Origin: SBAX01 sp043806315
Lineage (GTDB): Bacteria > Planctomycetota > Phycisphaerae > UBA1845
Assembly: GCA_043806315.1 (NCBI GenBank)
Contig: JAZDHF010000249.1
Span: forward strand, 1 to 30,439
Length of the DNA stretch: 30,439 nt
Reading direction: 5' to 3'
This document shows positions 1 through 8,241 of the stretch, one piece after another (within the stretch, counting starts at the first letter, position 1; the number at the start of each line of letters is the position of its first letter). Under the pieces are notes generated by a model. That model made no database searches and was not told the origin of the DNA. It was given only the letters and a program-made list of their open reading frames with translations. The position numbers and the translations under genes are program-made.

Positions 1-264
1 GCTTGGAAGGCGAACGATTCTTGGGTACACTCTGTTTCCATACAGGCTGCTCCTCCATAAACGGTAAGCCCTTGAAACTACAGGTGTTATCGCACAGAGG
101 GCAGCCTGTTTCTATCCCCTCGGTGAGAAATGCGGGCTAGATGCCTCACGGGAGTGACTCGCCAATCGATGTGACATGACATCATCGCGTCGATAGAATG
201 ACGCACTCGTCCGGAACCGGAGCGAAGTCGGCTGAACAGAAACGTCTACGAACGAGGTATTTCG

Positions 265-633
265 ATGGCTTACGAAGAAGCCTGGCAACGTTACAGACAT
301 GCTTGGGATCGCCACCAATCGCCGACGATGGACACCGAAACTTGGAGCATTCTGTTCTGGCATGAAGACGTTTCTCGTGAAGCCGTTTCTCTCATACGGG
401 CTTGCGACTACGCTCGAAAAACGCTTGATGACTTCGCGCGGAATCGGTCCGGCACCATAGGCCATCGCCTCGGGAATTCCGGCGATTTCCGCGTTTGGCT
501 TGAGTTGCGAGGGCGCGATGCCCTCGAACCACTGCTGGTCACCCCTCCAGGTTCTTGCTCTGGCGCCTTGCCCATCGTATTCCGCGCCGTAGACTGGCAA
601 TCCCTGGTGAGGCACAAGACGGCAGGCTCCTGA
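265..633 (+). CDS. Hypothetical protein, probably 3'-altered
   Basis: I do not recognise this 122-residue product. The ATG follows a plausible Shine-Dalgarno (ACGAGGT, about 6 nt upstream). The first ~58 residues read like a genuine soluble helical protein rich in Trp, Arg and Glu (MAYEEAWQRYRHAWDRH...). Beyond about position 435 the composition changes, and the opposite strand carries a protein-like reading instead (see 420-615). I infer that only the 5' part is original and that the reading frame runs on into unrelated sequence after a junction. No function can be proposed. Confidence 0.4.
   Translation: MAYEEAWQRYRHAWDRHQSPTMDTETWSILFWHEDVSREAVSLIRACDYARKTLDDFARNRSGTIGHRLGNSGDFRVWLELRGRDALEPLLVTPPGSCSGALPIVFRAVDWQSLVRHKTAGS
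420..615 (-). pseudogene. Fragment of an unrecognised protein gene
   Basis: On the minus strand the segment read from about 615 down to about 420 has protein-like composition (GLPVYGAEYDGQGARARTW, then WFEGIAPSQLKPNAEIAG, IPEAMAYGAGPIPREVIKRF). It has no convincing start and is followed by low-quality sequence. It converges on the 5' piece of the gene at 265, so this looks like two gene fragments joined near 400-440. The family is not recognised, and the call rests on composition only. Confidence 0.3.
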
Positions 634-911
634 GACAGCCGTCTGACGAAGACCGGGGGGCTAGGCTAGCCACGGACCGGATCGGCAGCGATGAGCATGC
701 TGTCGACCAACCGACGCGCCGCGGAGTCCCTCTCAGCGCGGCCTGAGTTCTGGCAAGTCGCTGGCTGTAGGAGGCGAACGTGTCACAGCAGAGTCCGCCG
801 CGAAAACTGTTCGCAGATGTCACTGGCTTTGCAGGAGTAGTTAGTACGCTTACAGGCGTAGTAGTGCACGTTCGGAGTGAGCCCAAGATCTTGGGATTCA
901 CATTCATCGCT

Positions 912-937
912 TGACCTGCCCCCGTCGATGGTGCCAC
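912..937. repeat. Probable terminal inverted repeat of an IS3-family element
   Basis: The sequence TGACCTGCCCCCGTCGATGG lies about 25 bp beyond the stop codon of the transposase fragment at 941-1193, which is where the right end of an IS3-family element is expected. Ends of the TGxxCTGCCCC type are common in this family. The opposite end is absent, so the element cannot move by itself. Assignment as the IS end is inference from position and pattern. Confidence 0.55.
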
Positions 938-940
938 TTG

Positions 941-1193
941 TTATGTTAGTCCGAGGGCTTCGTTGACGCCAAGCGGCGGGCGGAGCGGAGCCCTGCGCAG
1001 CGTAGCGCAGCCCGCCGCCAGAGCCCCGAACGCAATGGCCTCGGGCGCCGGCGGGCGGTAGCCCAAGGCGCTGTGCGGTCGAACCCGGTTGTAGTGCTCC
1101 CGCCAACGCTCGATCAGCACCTTGGCCTCCAAAAGCGTGTAGAAGATCTCCCGATCCAGCAGCTCGTCCCGAAACTTCCCGTTGGCCGGGCTT
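941..1193 (-). pseudogene. IS3-family transposase, C-terminal fragment
   Basis: Only the last ~80 residues of an IS3-family (rve-type DDE) transposase OrfB remain. Recognisable family blocks in order are NGKFRDELLDREIFYTL, EAKVLIERWREHYN and RPHSALGYRPPAPEA, the standard end of the integrase core and the final helix. The upstream catalytic core is missing: the four residues before NGKFRDELL no longer match the family, and the junction is near 1190. The copy is a dead remnant. It abuts the start of another truncated gene (1194-1274), suggesting that a deletion or recombination at the IS removed the rest of both. Confidence 0.85.
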
Positions 1194-1274
1194 GAGTTCA
1201 ACCCACAAGTCCTTCGACTCCATCAGCTTCTTCAAGTTCTCCAGAAATATCTTGTCCTTCTCGGTCAGTTTCAC
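1194..1274 (-). pseudogene. 5' stub of a small hypothetical gene cut by the IS fragment
   Basis: A GTG at 1274 opens a frame reading VKLTEKDKIFLENLKKLM and continuing ESKDLWVELK before running into the IS remnant. The charged, helical start looks like the N-terminus of a small soluble protein. It overlaps the 3' end of the gene at 1198-1713 in another frame and is lost after ~27 residues. A later in-frame continuation to 783 is IS and flanking sequence, not original coding sequence. Confidence 0.4.
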
Positions 1275-1713
1275 GTTGCATCACCATGATCTCCTCGCCT
1301 TCCTGAACGACCCTCACGCGACCCTCGTGGGCGAGGAATATGACCGCGATAAACCGCCACACGCGGTCAAGCCGGTCATCAGATCGCAGGGCGGGAATCT
1401 CATCGAAGTCCCGCCCGAATGGCCCGAGATTGGCCCGCACATGCGCCTGGTAGGCCTTGAGATCGAATCTCGAGCGCGGCTCGATTTGGAAGGCGATGGG
1501 AGCACCGACTACCAGTGCGTCCAGTGCACCAAGCAAGCCGGAATGATTGGTCAAGTCCAACGGGCCCGCCGCGATTGCCGGGGATCGGCTTGCTGCGAGC
1601 AGCTCACGGACACGGTCCAAGCGCTCTGCCGTCCTTTGGCGATGCTCCTCCATCTTCTGGCGGAAGTACTCGACATCGAACACCAATCCGTCGAATACGA
1701 ACCGTGACGGCAC
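1198..1713 (-). CDS. Hypothetical protein
   Basis: The 171-residue product is not recognised. It begins PSRFVFDGLVFDVEYFRQ, followed by a charged helix (KMEEHRQRTAERLDRVRELL) and a C-terminal half with a hydrophobic strand (RVWRFIAVIFLAHEGRVRVV). There is no signal peptide. The only upstream start is a GTG without a Shine-Dalgarno, and it overlaps the divergent GTG of the plus-strand gene at 1704, so one of the two starts is probably wrong. The last ~25 residues overlap the truncated frame at 1274 and may not be original, because the IS remnant lies immediately downstream. Confidence 0.5.
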   Translation of the reverse strand: MPSRFVFDGLVFDVEYFRQKMEEHRQRTAERLDRVRELLAASRSPAIAAGPLDLTNHSGLLGALDALVVGAPIAFQIEPRSRFDLKAYQAHVRANLGPFGRDFDEIPALRSDDRLDRVWRFIAVIFLAHEGRVRVVQEGEEIMVMQRETDREGQDISGELEEADGVEGLVG

Positions 1714-2018
1714 AGCCGCGCTTGATCTATGACCAGGGCTACCACGACATCTGGCATCCGACCTTTACGCTGCCGACTTACGACAGCCTCGTCGTCGAGT
1801 ACGCTGATCCGAGCAGTGGCGTCGATTACGCGCAGCGCCAGCGCGTCTATCGTTTCAACGGGATCGCAGCCCTTGTGGCCCGCGACGAGGACTTGAATGC
1901 CACACGCTGGGACGAGACCTTGATGCGCCGGGTTCATGCCGAATATCAGCGGGCCCAGGCCGAGTATCGCCACCAGCAGATTCACGGCTACCGCCGCGAG
2001 AACATTGGATGCCCATGA
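1704..2018 (+). CDS. Hypothetical protein, first gene of a coupled unit
   Basis: About 104 residues, rich in aromatic residues (YDQGYHDIWHPTFTLPTYDS) with an Arg/Gln-rich helical C-terminus. No family is recognised. I chose the GTG at 1704 because the longer open frame upstream (from 1515) reads like the antisense of the neighbouring gene. The stop codon overlaps the ATG of the next gene as ATGA, which indicates translational coupling and a shared transcript with the secreted protein and the exonuclease that follow. Confidence 0.55.
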   Translation: MTAQPRLIYDQGYHDIWHPTFTLPTYDSLVVEYADPSSGVDYAQRQRVYRFNGIAALVARDEDLNATRWDETLMRRVHAEYQRAQAEYRHQQIHGYRRENIGCP

Positions 2019-2452
2019 CCTTTAGGCTGTCCAAAGGCGCATGGCCGAGGTTGATCGGCCTGCTGATCGTCCTTGCGCCGCTTCTTCCCGTGGGCGCTGC
2101 GGCCACTCGCTATGGCGTACTGGCAGATGGCGTCTGGATGGGCCTCACGCAGAATCCCGAACCTGACGCCTGCCTCCTGTCAGATGAGCCGCGACCTCCC
2201 ATGCCTTCATACTCGCCGGCCGTCGGAGTGCAGCCTCTTCCCCGTGCGTACCCCGCGACGTGGCCCGTTCCGCGCGGGCCATTTCGTATCCGCGTCGCTC
2301 CACGGTACCTGCCAGCGCCGACCCCGGCGATGGTAATCAGTGCATACCGAGTCACGCCACGACCTTTCGGACTGCTACCCGCTGCCTTCATCGGCAACTC
2401 GTTGGTCAGTGGTCGCGTGTATCCACGCCCAGCTTATTGCAAAGCGCGTTGA
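2015..2452 (+). CDS. Hypothetical secreted Pro-rich protein
   Basis: About 145 residues. The N-terminus is a typical signal peptide: a basic start (TFRLSKGAWPR), a hydrophobic core (LIGLLIVLAPLLPVG) and an AAA cleavage region. The mature part is rich in Pro, Arg and Tyr with no recognised domain. ATG 2015 overlaps the previous stop (ATGA); an in-frame ATG at 2009 is also possible. Its own stop overlaps the ATG of the exonuclease gene as TGATG. The tight overlaps argue that it is a real gene, although the function is unknown. Confidence 0.5.
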   Translation: MTFRLSKGAWPRLIGLLIVLAPLLPVGAAATRYGVLADGVWMGLTQNPEPDACLLSDEPRPPMPSYSPAVGVQPLPRAYPATWPVPRGPFRIRVAPRYLPAPTPAMVISAYRVTPRPFGLLPAAFIGNSLVSGRVYPRPAYCKAR

Positions 2453-3153
2453 TGGATTTGACGTCGAAAACTCAGAATCATGGGGCTGGTCGACCGACCA
2501 CAGCCTCGCCTATGATCTTGCTCATGCCTCCTACAGACTCCTACCTGGTATTCGATGTTGAGACCACCGGCCTCAATCCGCGGACGGACCGCATCATCCA
2601 GGTCGGACTCTGCAAGGTGTGCGACGGAGTCGTGACCGAACGATCCGGCTGGCTGGTGAATCAGGAGGTCGAGGTCCCGCCGGCGGCGCGGATGATCCAC
2701 GGGATCACCACAGCCGACATTCGCGCACGGGGGATCGCACCGCGGGACAGCCTGGCGCGACTCTTCGAATCGATGGCCACCGCTCCGACAAGCGTCGGCC
2801 ACAACATTCACCAGTTCGACATCCTGTTTCTATACGCCGAGTGTCGGCGCCTGGGCATGTCAGCGCCGACTTGCACTCACTTCATCGATACAGCAGCCAT
2901 CTTCAAGGGCCGCAAGCTCGGAATGCCCAAAAAGCCGGAGGAAACCGCCAGTGCCTACGCCGACCGGGTCTTCTCGATACGAGCGCCCGGTCTCCGGTAC
3001 TCGATTCCAACATGTATTGCGGAACTTGGCATCAAGGCGAGCACAGCGCGGCTGCACGACGCCAGCCACGACGCGTACGTGACCCATCTGATATTTCAGA
3101 TTCTGCAAAGGCCCTCTGACTTGCCCATCGGCCTTCGTGCCCACCAGCATTGA
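2452..3153 (+). CDS. DEDDh-family 3'-5' exonuclease (DnaQ/RNase T-like)
   Basis: This 233-residue protein carries the exonuclease motifs of the DnaQ-like superfamily, which remove nucleotides from DNA or RNA 3' ends with two metal ions. ExoI motif FDVETTGL has D35 and E37. The middle motif is in HNIHQFDILFLY. The ExoIII motif HDASHD (H202, D207) marks the DEDDh subgroup. There is no polymerase or helicase part, so it is a stand-alone enzyme. The ATG at 2452 overlaps the preceding TGA as TGATG; in-frame ATGs at 2512 and 2524 lie nearer the conserved core and could be the true start if the first ~20 residues are dispensable. Its partner in the cell, such as a proofreading role, cannot be read from the context. 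Confidence 0.85.
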   Translation: MDLTSKTQNHGAGRPTTASPMILLMPPTDSYLVFDVETTGLNPRTDRIIQVGLCKVCDGVVTERSGWLVNQEVEVPPAARMIHGITTADIRARGIAPRDSLARLFESMATAPTSVGHNIHQFDILFLYAECRRLGMSAPTCTHFIDTAAIFKGRKLGMPKKPEETASAYADRVFSIRAPGLRYSIPTCIAELGIKASTARLHDASHDAYVTHLIFQILQRPSDLPIGLRAHQH

Positions 3154-4092
3154 GACCGCAGGGGGCGCTGTCTTCTGCGAGCCTGCGCGGCATGGCCCTC
3201 TGAGCGACGTTCGCGGCTCGCGTTGGTTTCTCCACCAAACTCAAGTTGACCGATTTTGCGTCCCTCCCGATCATCGAATGCGGCAATGCCCTGCTCCTCA
3301 AGCGTTTCGAGGATCAAGCACCGCTCTGATGCGGCGCCGCGCGCCGTTTTTGAAACATGTGAGGAACGACGTAGATCATTGTGGGAACGGCCGTTACGCT
3401 ATCCAACTAAGAAACCACGGTAGCACTACAACGCCACATGGCTTGGCAGTTCATCGCAACTCCCTATTTAACAAGAAGTTACGACGATGGATTTGACCCA
3501 TAGTATCCAGGTCTACGAAACTCGTGGGACGAGCACCAACAACGCGGATCTTGCCGCTGTTTCGGCGAGACCCCCTGCCCTTGGCGGCCGGCCCTCGTTG
3601 GGACCAAGCGGCGCTGTAGTGGTAGGTTTGCGAACAAAGGCAAAGTGTCCCGTGATTCGTCGTCAGCAGGCTTGACATCAGGGAGTAGACTTGCTATACG
3701 GGCCAGGCCGGAGAGGGGGTGGAGGATCGCAGGAGGCTCCGGTCGTGCGCGGATTCCGAAGGCCAAACCGCGAAGCGCGCGTCTCGAGCCAGTCGGGCGG
3801 CAAGAGCTCTCATGTCGGTCCGACAGCCGGGGATTACGTCGAACTCAAGCCCCTCCGAGGAGGGCTACAGGTCGTCATCGGGAAGCATGACATGCCTGAC
3901 AAACGTAAAGGGTGCCCAACATTTGGCGCTCAAGCGAAGCGTGCAAGGGATTGCACTGGGCGTACCTCTGGGAGCAGTCGTCGCCGACGCTGCCCCCCCC
4001 GAGCAAGGGTCCGTTCGTCTCACATGCTGATCGCAACGGCTGCGGCACGTAAGCTGCAGCGTTAGGTGGAACATCTCAAAAGGAGTGGAAAT
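3154..4092. other. Long stretch without a convincing gene
   Basis: No reading frame in these ~940 bases has a good start, Shine-Dalgarno and protein-like composition together. A minus-strand segment at about 3200-3317 (read ILETLEEQGIAAFDDREG) and a plus-strand one at about 3830-3900 (GDYVELKPLRGGLQVVIG) look mildly protein-like and could be remnants. No repeat or RNA gene was seen. Confidence 0.5.
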
Positions 4093-5478
4093 ATGTCTCA
4101 TCGGCAACTAGTGATTCTGGGTGTTCTCGGATACTCCGCCATCATGACGGCACCGGCGCGTGCCGACCTATTCACTCACCCGTCCTCTTGGGCAACGTAT
4201 GATCCGTCGGCCAACGGTGTGGGCAATGACCCGCGCGCGTACTACGGTGGCTGTTTTGACGGGCGATACGTCTACTTCGCCCCGAGCAACCACAACCCCA
4301 GCGGCGGGGGAGAGATTCTCAGGTACGATACCACGTGTGACTTCTCGACCGCTTCATGCTGGTCCACGTTCGACGTGAAAAACAACAGCCCACCGGGAGC
4401 ACCGGGTGGTTACTGCGAATGCGTATTCGACGGGCAGCGGTACGTCTACTTCGGCCCACAATTTACCAGCAACGGGACGGTTATTCGCTACGACACGGAC
4501 GACTCGGCCGGTGATCGCTTCACCAACGCGGCCGCATGGACCACGTACGACTACGGCTCTGACCTGAACGGTTGCGCGACGCAGCAGACGCGGCTTGGAT
4601 TTCCCTGCGTCGATCCTGCTGGATATATGGGTCTTGTCATCGCAGACGGATACATCTACTTCGCCCCGTACACAAACCAAAGCGGGTACAACGCCGAGGT
4701 CCTGCGCTATAACACACAGGGGCTGTTCAGCGATCCAGCGTCTTGGCAGTCGTTCACACCCCAAAACGCTGCGGGCGCGTACAACGGTGCGGCCTACGAC
4801 GGCAAGTACGTCTATTTCGTCCCGTCTCTGCTCGCCAACCCTAAGGTGCTGCGCTACGATACTGGCGGGAACTTCAACACCGCCGGCTCGTGGGAGCAGT
4901 GCGTGCCGCCGGGCGCAACGCAGTACTGCGGTGCCGTTTTCGACGCGCGGTACGTGTATTTCATTCCCGTGAAGAACGGCGCCGTGTTGCGGTTCGACAC
5001 CCAGTACAGTGGCAGCTTCTGTGACAATCCCGGGGGCTGGAGCGTGTTCAACGTGACAGGAGCCCCGCTTAACGCGCTCGGCGGCTACTTGTACGGCGTG
5101 ATTCAAGCGGACTACATCTACTTCGCGCCGAATTGGAGCAACGGCAGCTACCACGGTGAAGTGCTCCGGTATCGCATCGCCGGCGGCTTCAGGGACCCGT
5201 CATCTTGGGATAAGTACGACTACGGGAACAGTACCGACTGCGCTGCAGACCCAAACTGTAGCGACCCGGACGGCTTCTTCGGTGCCATCTCCGATGGGCG
5301 ATACGTGTACTTCGCGCCTATGCTCCACGATTCCAGCAACTTCAGCGGGGAAGTGCTGCGCTACGACATGGCCAATCCCATCCCGGCCGTCTCTCAGTGG
5401 GGCCTCGTCGCGATGACCCTGCTGGTCCTGACCGCCGGAACGCTGGTCTACGCTCGACGGAGGGCGATTCACGCGTAA
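4093..5478 (+). CDS. Secreted repeat protein with IPTL-CTERM-type sorting tail
   Basis: The start at 4093 follows AAAAGGAG at 6-7 nt; the in-frame GTG at 4066 lacks this. The product is 461 residues. It has a signal peptide (about residues 1-24, ending PARA), then seven ~55-residue repeats built on D-G-R-Y-V-Y-F-x-P ... G-E-V-L-R-Y-D followed by a W-x-x-F/Y element, a pattern expected of a beta-propeller-like fold. The last ~30 residues (IPAVSQWGLVAMTLLVLTAG, then a YARRR basic end) match the IPTL-CTERM style: a short IPxxSxWG motif, one membrane helix and an Arg cluster. Such tails are membrane retention and sorting signals processed by exosortase-like enzymes. No such enzyme is encoded here. 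The function of the repeat domain is unknown. Confidence 0.85.
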   Translation: MSHRQLVILGVLGYSAIMTAPARADLFTHPSSWATYDPSANGVGNDPRAYYGGCFDGRYVYFAPSNHNPSGGGEILRYDTTCDFSTASCWSTFDVKNNSPPGAPGGYCECVFDGQRYVYFGPQFTSNGTVIRYDTDDSAGDRFTNAAAWTTYDYGSDLNGCATQQTRLGFPCVDPAGYMGLVIADGYIYFAPYTNQSGYNAEVLRYNTQGLFSDPASWQSFTPQNAAGAYNGAAYDGKYVYFVPSLLANPKVLRYDTGGNFNTAGSWEQCVPPGATQYCGAVFDARYVYFIPVKNGAVLRFDTQYSGSFCDNPGGWSVFNVTGAPLNALGGYLYGVIQADYIYFAPNWSNGSYHGEVLRYRIAGGFRDPSSWDKYDYGNSTDCAADPNCSDPDGFFGAISDGRYVYFAPMLHDSSNFSGEVLRYDMANPIPAVSQWGLVAMTLLVLTAGTLVYARRRAIHA

Positions 5479-5645
5479 GCTGCATTCGACATTCTAGCCG
5501 GGCCGCCTGCGTTCGGACGACCTGCTTTCGTTCCCTCAAGGTACCTTTGTGCCCCCGTTGGGTTCGAGTTAGACTGTCCGCGACAAAGGTCCGTCCGGGG
5601 CGGTCCTGTTCGTTCCTTGTCGCCCCCGGTGGCTCGTTGGCGTGC

Positions 5646-6848
5646 TTACAGTACATCCAGCCACGTCATCAACTCGACGGCCTGCCGGGCCTCCCGCGGG
5701 ACCGACTCCAGCGCACGCTGGCAGGCGCTAATCGCCGATGGCGACGTCGCGACCAGAATGACCCGATCAAAACCGCTCTGGCGCGTCTTCTCAATGTTCA
5801 TCTTGATGTCTGACTTGCCCGTCTCGATCTCGATGGCCAGACGCTCGTTAGCGCGCGCGGCGACGACGTCGACGATGCCGTTGCCAGCCACGGCATGCTC
5901 GAGCGCAACATCGTAGCCCGCGTTCTCGTATTGTTGGGCAACCCGGTGCGCCCAAAACGTATGCTCCAAACTGGCGCGGGGCGGGGGACCGGGATCTACA
6001 CCAATATCGTTGCAGATTTGACGACCGGGATCGGTCAGCTCAAACAGCATGACCTGTCCGGTACGGGTGGCGAGGGGGACGGATTCGATGATGCCGGCGG
6101 TAAGTAGATCATGACGGATGGCGTTGCCCTTTCGACGGGACAGATGCATTCGTTGATAACGAGAGACGGTGGTCGATAGCGGCCGAGCGGCTATATCGGA
6201 CAGGAATCGAATAGTCTCTCGAGAGAGTTTCAGATGGGGTGGATCGGGAATCGCATCACGGATGGTCGAGTCGGATGAATCCGAGCGTTCGCGTGATCTT
6301 TCGGGGGATGGTGGGTGGGGAATAATTGTCGTTGGATTGATTTCATTGTTTTTATCTGGGGCGGGAACAGGTGGAACCGCCGGTAGTTCAAAGGGCGGCG
6401 GATTATTCGCCGTGGACTCAGCGGAATAAGCCGCCATGTGACGTCGAATTGCCGAATCGGAGACACTTCCTTCTCGGATCGAGCAGCGCGGGATGCGGAT
6501 GAGGAACGGCTCGGGATGCTCGTCGGCCAGGCGCACGACTGCCGATCCTATCGGGAGAGTGCTCAACGCCTCCTCCTGTTCTTCAGACAAATTCATGGCC
6601 CCGGACATGGTCTTGATGTCCGCCCGGAGCTTCTGGCTGAGCGCGAAGGTCACGTAGGAGTTGGCGAAAGCCACCCGGCTCAACAGGGACGCCGATTGAT
6701 CGACGAAGACGTAGCCGAGCCCGTACTGACGGATCATTCGAATGGAGGTCTCAAGGCCCGATTCCTTCGTCCCCGTCTGCTTGGCGAGGAGTAGGTTGTG
6801 GGCTTCCTCGAGGACAATGACGTTGGTCAGCCGGCACCCTCGGCGCAA
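5646..6848 (-). CDS. HerA-like ATPase, 5'-truncated, with winged-helix and nuclease-like C-terminus
   Basis: This is the 3' part (~400 residues) of a large gene. It opens inside the ATPase core: Walker B (NVIVLEEAHN), then YVFVDQSASLLSRVAFANSY and a C-terminal ATPase strand (LPIGSAVVRLADE), as in HerA/FtsK-fold translocases. A Pro/Ser-rich linker follows. Next comes a helical winged-helix-like stretch (HLKLSRETIRFLSDIAARPL) and a domain with IEIETGK, resembling the D-E-x-K core of PD-(D/E)XK nucleases. The Walker A half is absent. The TTG start is a formality: the frame stays open to 6968 with atypical sequence, so the junction lies near 6850-6900. The gene is probably non-functional, or the split is an assembly or rearrangement effect. 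Confidence 0.7.
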   Translation of the reverse strand: MRRGCRLTNVIVLEEAHNLLLAKQTGTKESGLETSIRMIRQYGLGYVFVDQSASLLSRVAFANSYVTFALSQKLRADIKTMSGAMNLSEEQEEALSTLPIGSAVVRLADEHPEPFLIRIPRCSIREGSVSDSAIRRHMAAYSAESTANNPPPFELPAVPPVPAPDKNNEINPTTIIPHPPSPERSRERSDSSDSTIRDAIPDPPHLKLSRETIRFLSDIAARPLSTTVSRYQRMHLSRRKGNAIRHDLLTAGIIESVPLATRTGQVMLFELTDPGRQICNDIGVDPGPPPRASLEHTFWAHRVAQQYENAGYDVALEHAVAGNGIVDVVAARANERLAIEIETGKSDIKMNIEKTRQSGFDRVILVATSPSAISACQRALESVPREARQAVELMTWLDVL

Positions 6849-6904
6849 ACGCTTCCGCCCGCATTTCCGTGCCTCATACCACTCGCCCCGTCCTGAAAGC
6901 CGCC

Positions 6905-6966
6905 CGGCGAGCGGAGCGAGCCGGACGGCGGACCGAGGCGAAGCCGAGCGTCCTCCAACGCGAAGC
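6905..6966. repeat. Short GC-rich repeat, copy A
   Basis: Contains GGACCGAGGCGAAGCCGAGC followed by GTCCTCCAACGCGAAGC. It is closely related to copy B at 7617-7667, where the block is GGACCTCGGCGCAGCCGAGC then GTCCACCATGCGAAGC. The core can form GGC-GAA-GCC with outer GGAC/GTCC pairing. It sits at the truncated end of the ATPase gene and, with copy B, brackets the membrane-protein gene at 7027-7479. Confidence 0.55.
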
Positions 6967-7026
6967 GTTCATCATTGCCGCGTCGCATCCCCACACCTCG
7001 GTGCAACGCTCACCAGCGATTCAACT

Positions 7027-7479
7027 CTATGCGTCAGCGCCCAGTCGGTACCAGCCCGCCCACAGCTTGCGGCAGGCAAGCACCAGCGCGATTCCGACCG
7101 CGATGTAAAGCAGGCCGACGACGTATCGAGGAAGCAGGCCCCCGCGCAGGATCGTCCCCACGCACGCCATCGCCACCACGAATAGCCATGTCCTGAACGA
7201 GAAGAACCCACCGACACAGCACCCGTCCCCACGCCCCCGAATGCGCTCCACGGCTCGATTTGCCGATCGCTCGAGGACGAACCGCGACTTGAGTGCCCCT
7301 GCCGCGGCCGCGACAAGCACGAATAGCCACGCATGGGGAAGGCTGCTACCGATTACCCAACGCACGCCGACGAGTGTCAACACAGTCCCCACAACGGTCC
7401 ACATGGACGCAGCCAGAAACGCATGACTTCTGGCCGATGCAGCAGGCTTGTACGCGTTGAGCCAGGCGCTCAAATGCAT
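7027..7479 (-). CDS. Hypothetical four-helix membrane protein
   Basis: The 150-residue product has about four membrane segments: around FLAASMWTVVGTVLTLVG, HAWLFVLVAAAAGAL, TWLFVVAMACVGTIL and VGLLYIAVGIALVLAC. Between the second and third is a basic cytoplasm-type loop (KSRFVLERSANRAVERIRGR). The ATG at 7479 is preceded by GGGAGAAGAG at good spacing; the longer frame from 7536 lacks such a site. No family name is certain. It stands alone, flanked on both sides by copies of a short GC-rich repeat. Confidence 0.7.
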   Translation of the reverse strand: MHLSAWLNAYKPAASARSHAFLAASMWTVVGTVLTLVGVRWVIGSSLPHAWLFVLVAAAAGALKSRFVLERSANRAVERIRGRGDGCCVGGFFSFRTWLFVVAMACVGTILRGGLLPRYVVGLLYIAVGIALVLACRKLWAGWYRLGADA

Positions 7480-7616
7480 GGGCTCTTCTCCCGAGTAGAA
7501 CCGCTCGTGGCGCGGACGGCACTCCGTGTCGCCCACCTCCGCAGACTACCAACGCACCAATCGGATATCGGCAGGAGAGTCGCACGACGTGCCCCTGCCC
7601 ACGCCGCCGACCGGAA

Positions 7617-7667
7617 CGGTCGGCGGGCGGGGGACCTCGGCGCAGCCGAGCGTCCACCATGCGAAGC
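7617..7667. repeat. Short GC-rich hairpin repeat, copy B
   Basis: GGACCTCGGC-GCA-GCCGAGCGTCC forms a strong hairpin with a one-base bulge, followed by ACCATGCGAAGCAC. It is related to copy A at 6905-6966, in the same orientation. It lies between the membrane-protein gene and the gene ending at 7693. It could serve as a transcriptional barrier or be a REP-like repeat. Confidence 0.55.
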
Positions 7668-7692
7668 ACAAAAAAAAGGAAAGCGGGGGAGA

Positions 7693-8241
7693 TTACTCCC
7701 ACCGCGCCAGCATCGCCGCCAGCTCACGCTGCTTCCTTCTCCGCCTTGCCTCCTGCAACTGCTCGATCTCCTTCGTGAGCCGCCTCACCTTCAGGTACAG
7801 CCTGACAAGGCCCTTCAACTCCTCGTCCAGCACGTCCTCGATGTCGATGACGCTCCGCAATGCGTACCGGAGAACGACGTACTTGTTGGGATCCCGAACG
7901 CGGTATCTGACCGTGTCGATCATGATCTTCGCGTCGCGACGCTCCTCCCGAAGCTTGTCGATCTTGTATCGCACCTTGTCGAACTGCCCCACGGTTCGCT
8001 CGAAATCTACCGTACCGAACGCACCCCAGTTGATGCCGCCGTCCTCATCAATGTCCGGACTAAACGTTCGTCCGCCCCTTACCGGCAAGGCCAAAATCGG
8101 TCCCCATTCCTGCACGAATAACTGCCACTCCAGCTCTTCAGGATCGGCAAGCTCTTCGTCCGGCAGGTCCGGAATCGACCCAGATTTGTTCTTTCTCTCC
8201 GAGGCCATGATGGCCCACATCGGTATCTGTGTTCGACTCAT
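7693..8241 (-). CDS. Hypothetical charged coiled-coil-prone protein
   Basis: 182 residues; start ATG 8241 with GGAGG nine nt upstream, one of the clearest ribosome sites in the window. The N-terminal third is acidic (PDLPDEELADPEELEWQ). The C-terminal half is a long run of charged helix (VGQFDKVRYKIDKLREERRD ... EIEQLQEARRRRKQRELA). No domain is recognised. The stop codon sits within a short GGGAG-TAAT-CTCCC stem, followed about 9 nt later by eight T on the coding strand, a weak terminator-like arrangement. It is the last gene of a minus-strand group of small unknown genes (9400 to 7693). Confidence 0.7.
   Translation of the reverse strand: MSRTQIPMWAIMASERKNKSGSIPDLPDEELADPEELEWQLFVQEWGPILALPVRGGRTFSPDIDEDGGINWGAFGTVDFERTVGQFDKVRYKIDKLREERRDAKIMIDTVRYRVRDPNKYVVLRYALRSVIDIEDVLDEELKGLVRLYLKVRRLTKEIEQLQEARRRRKQRELAAMLARWE

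Noticed and set aside
3917..4066. Possible integron attC site (GCCCAAC at 3917 and GTTAGGT at 4060)
   Set aside because: The outer core sites fit RYYYAAC/GTTRRRY, but the inner L sites do not pair with each other, no integron integrase is present, and such heptamers arise by chance.
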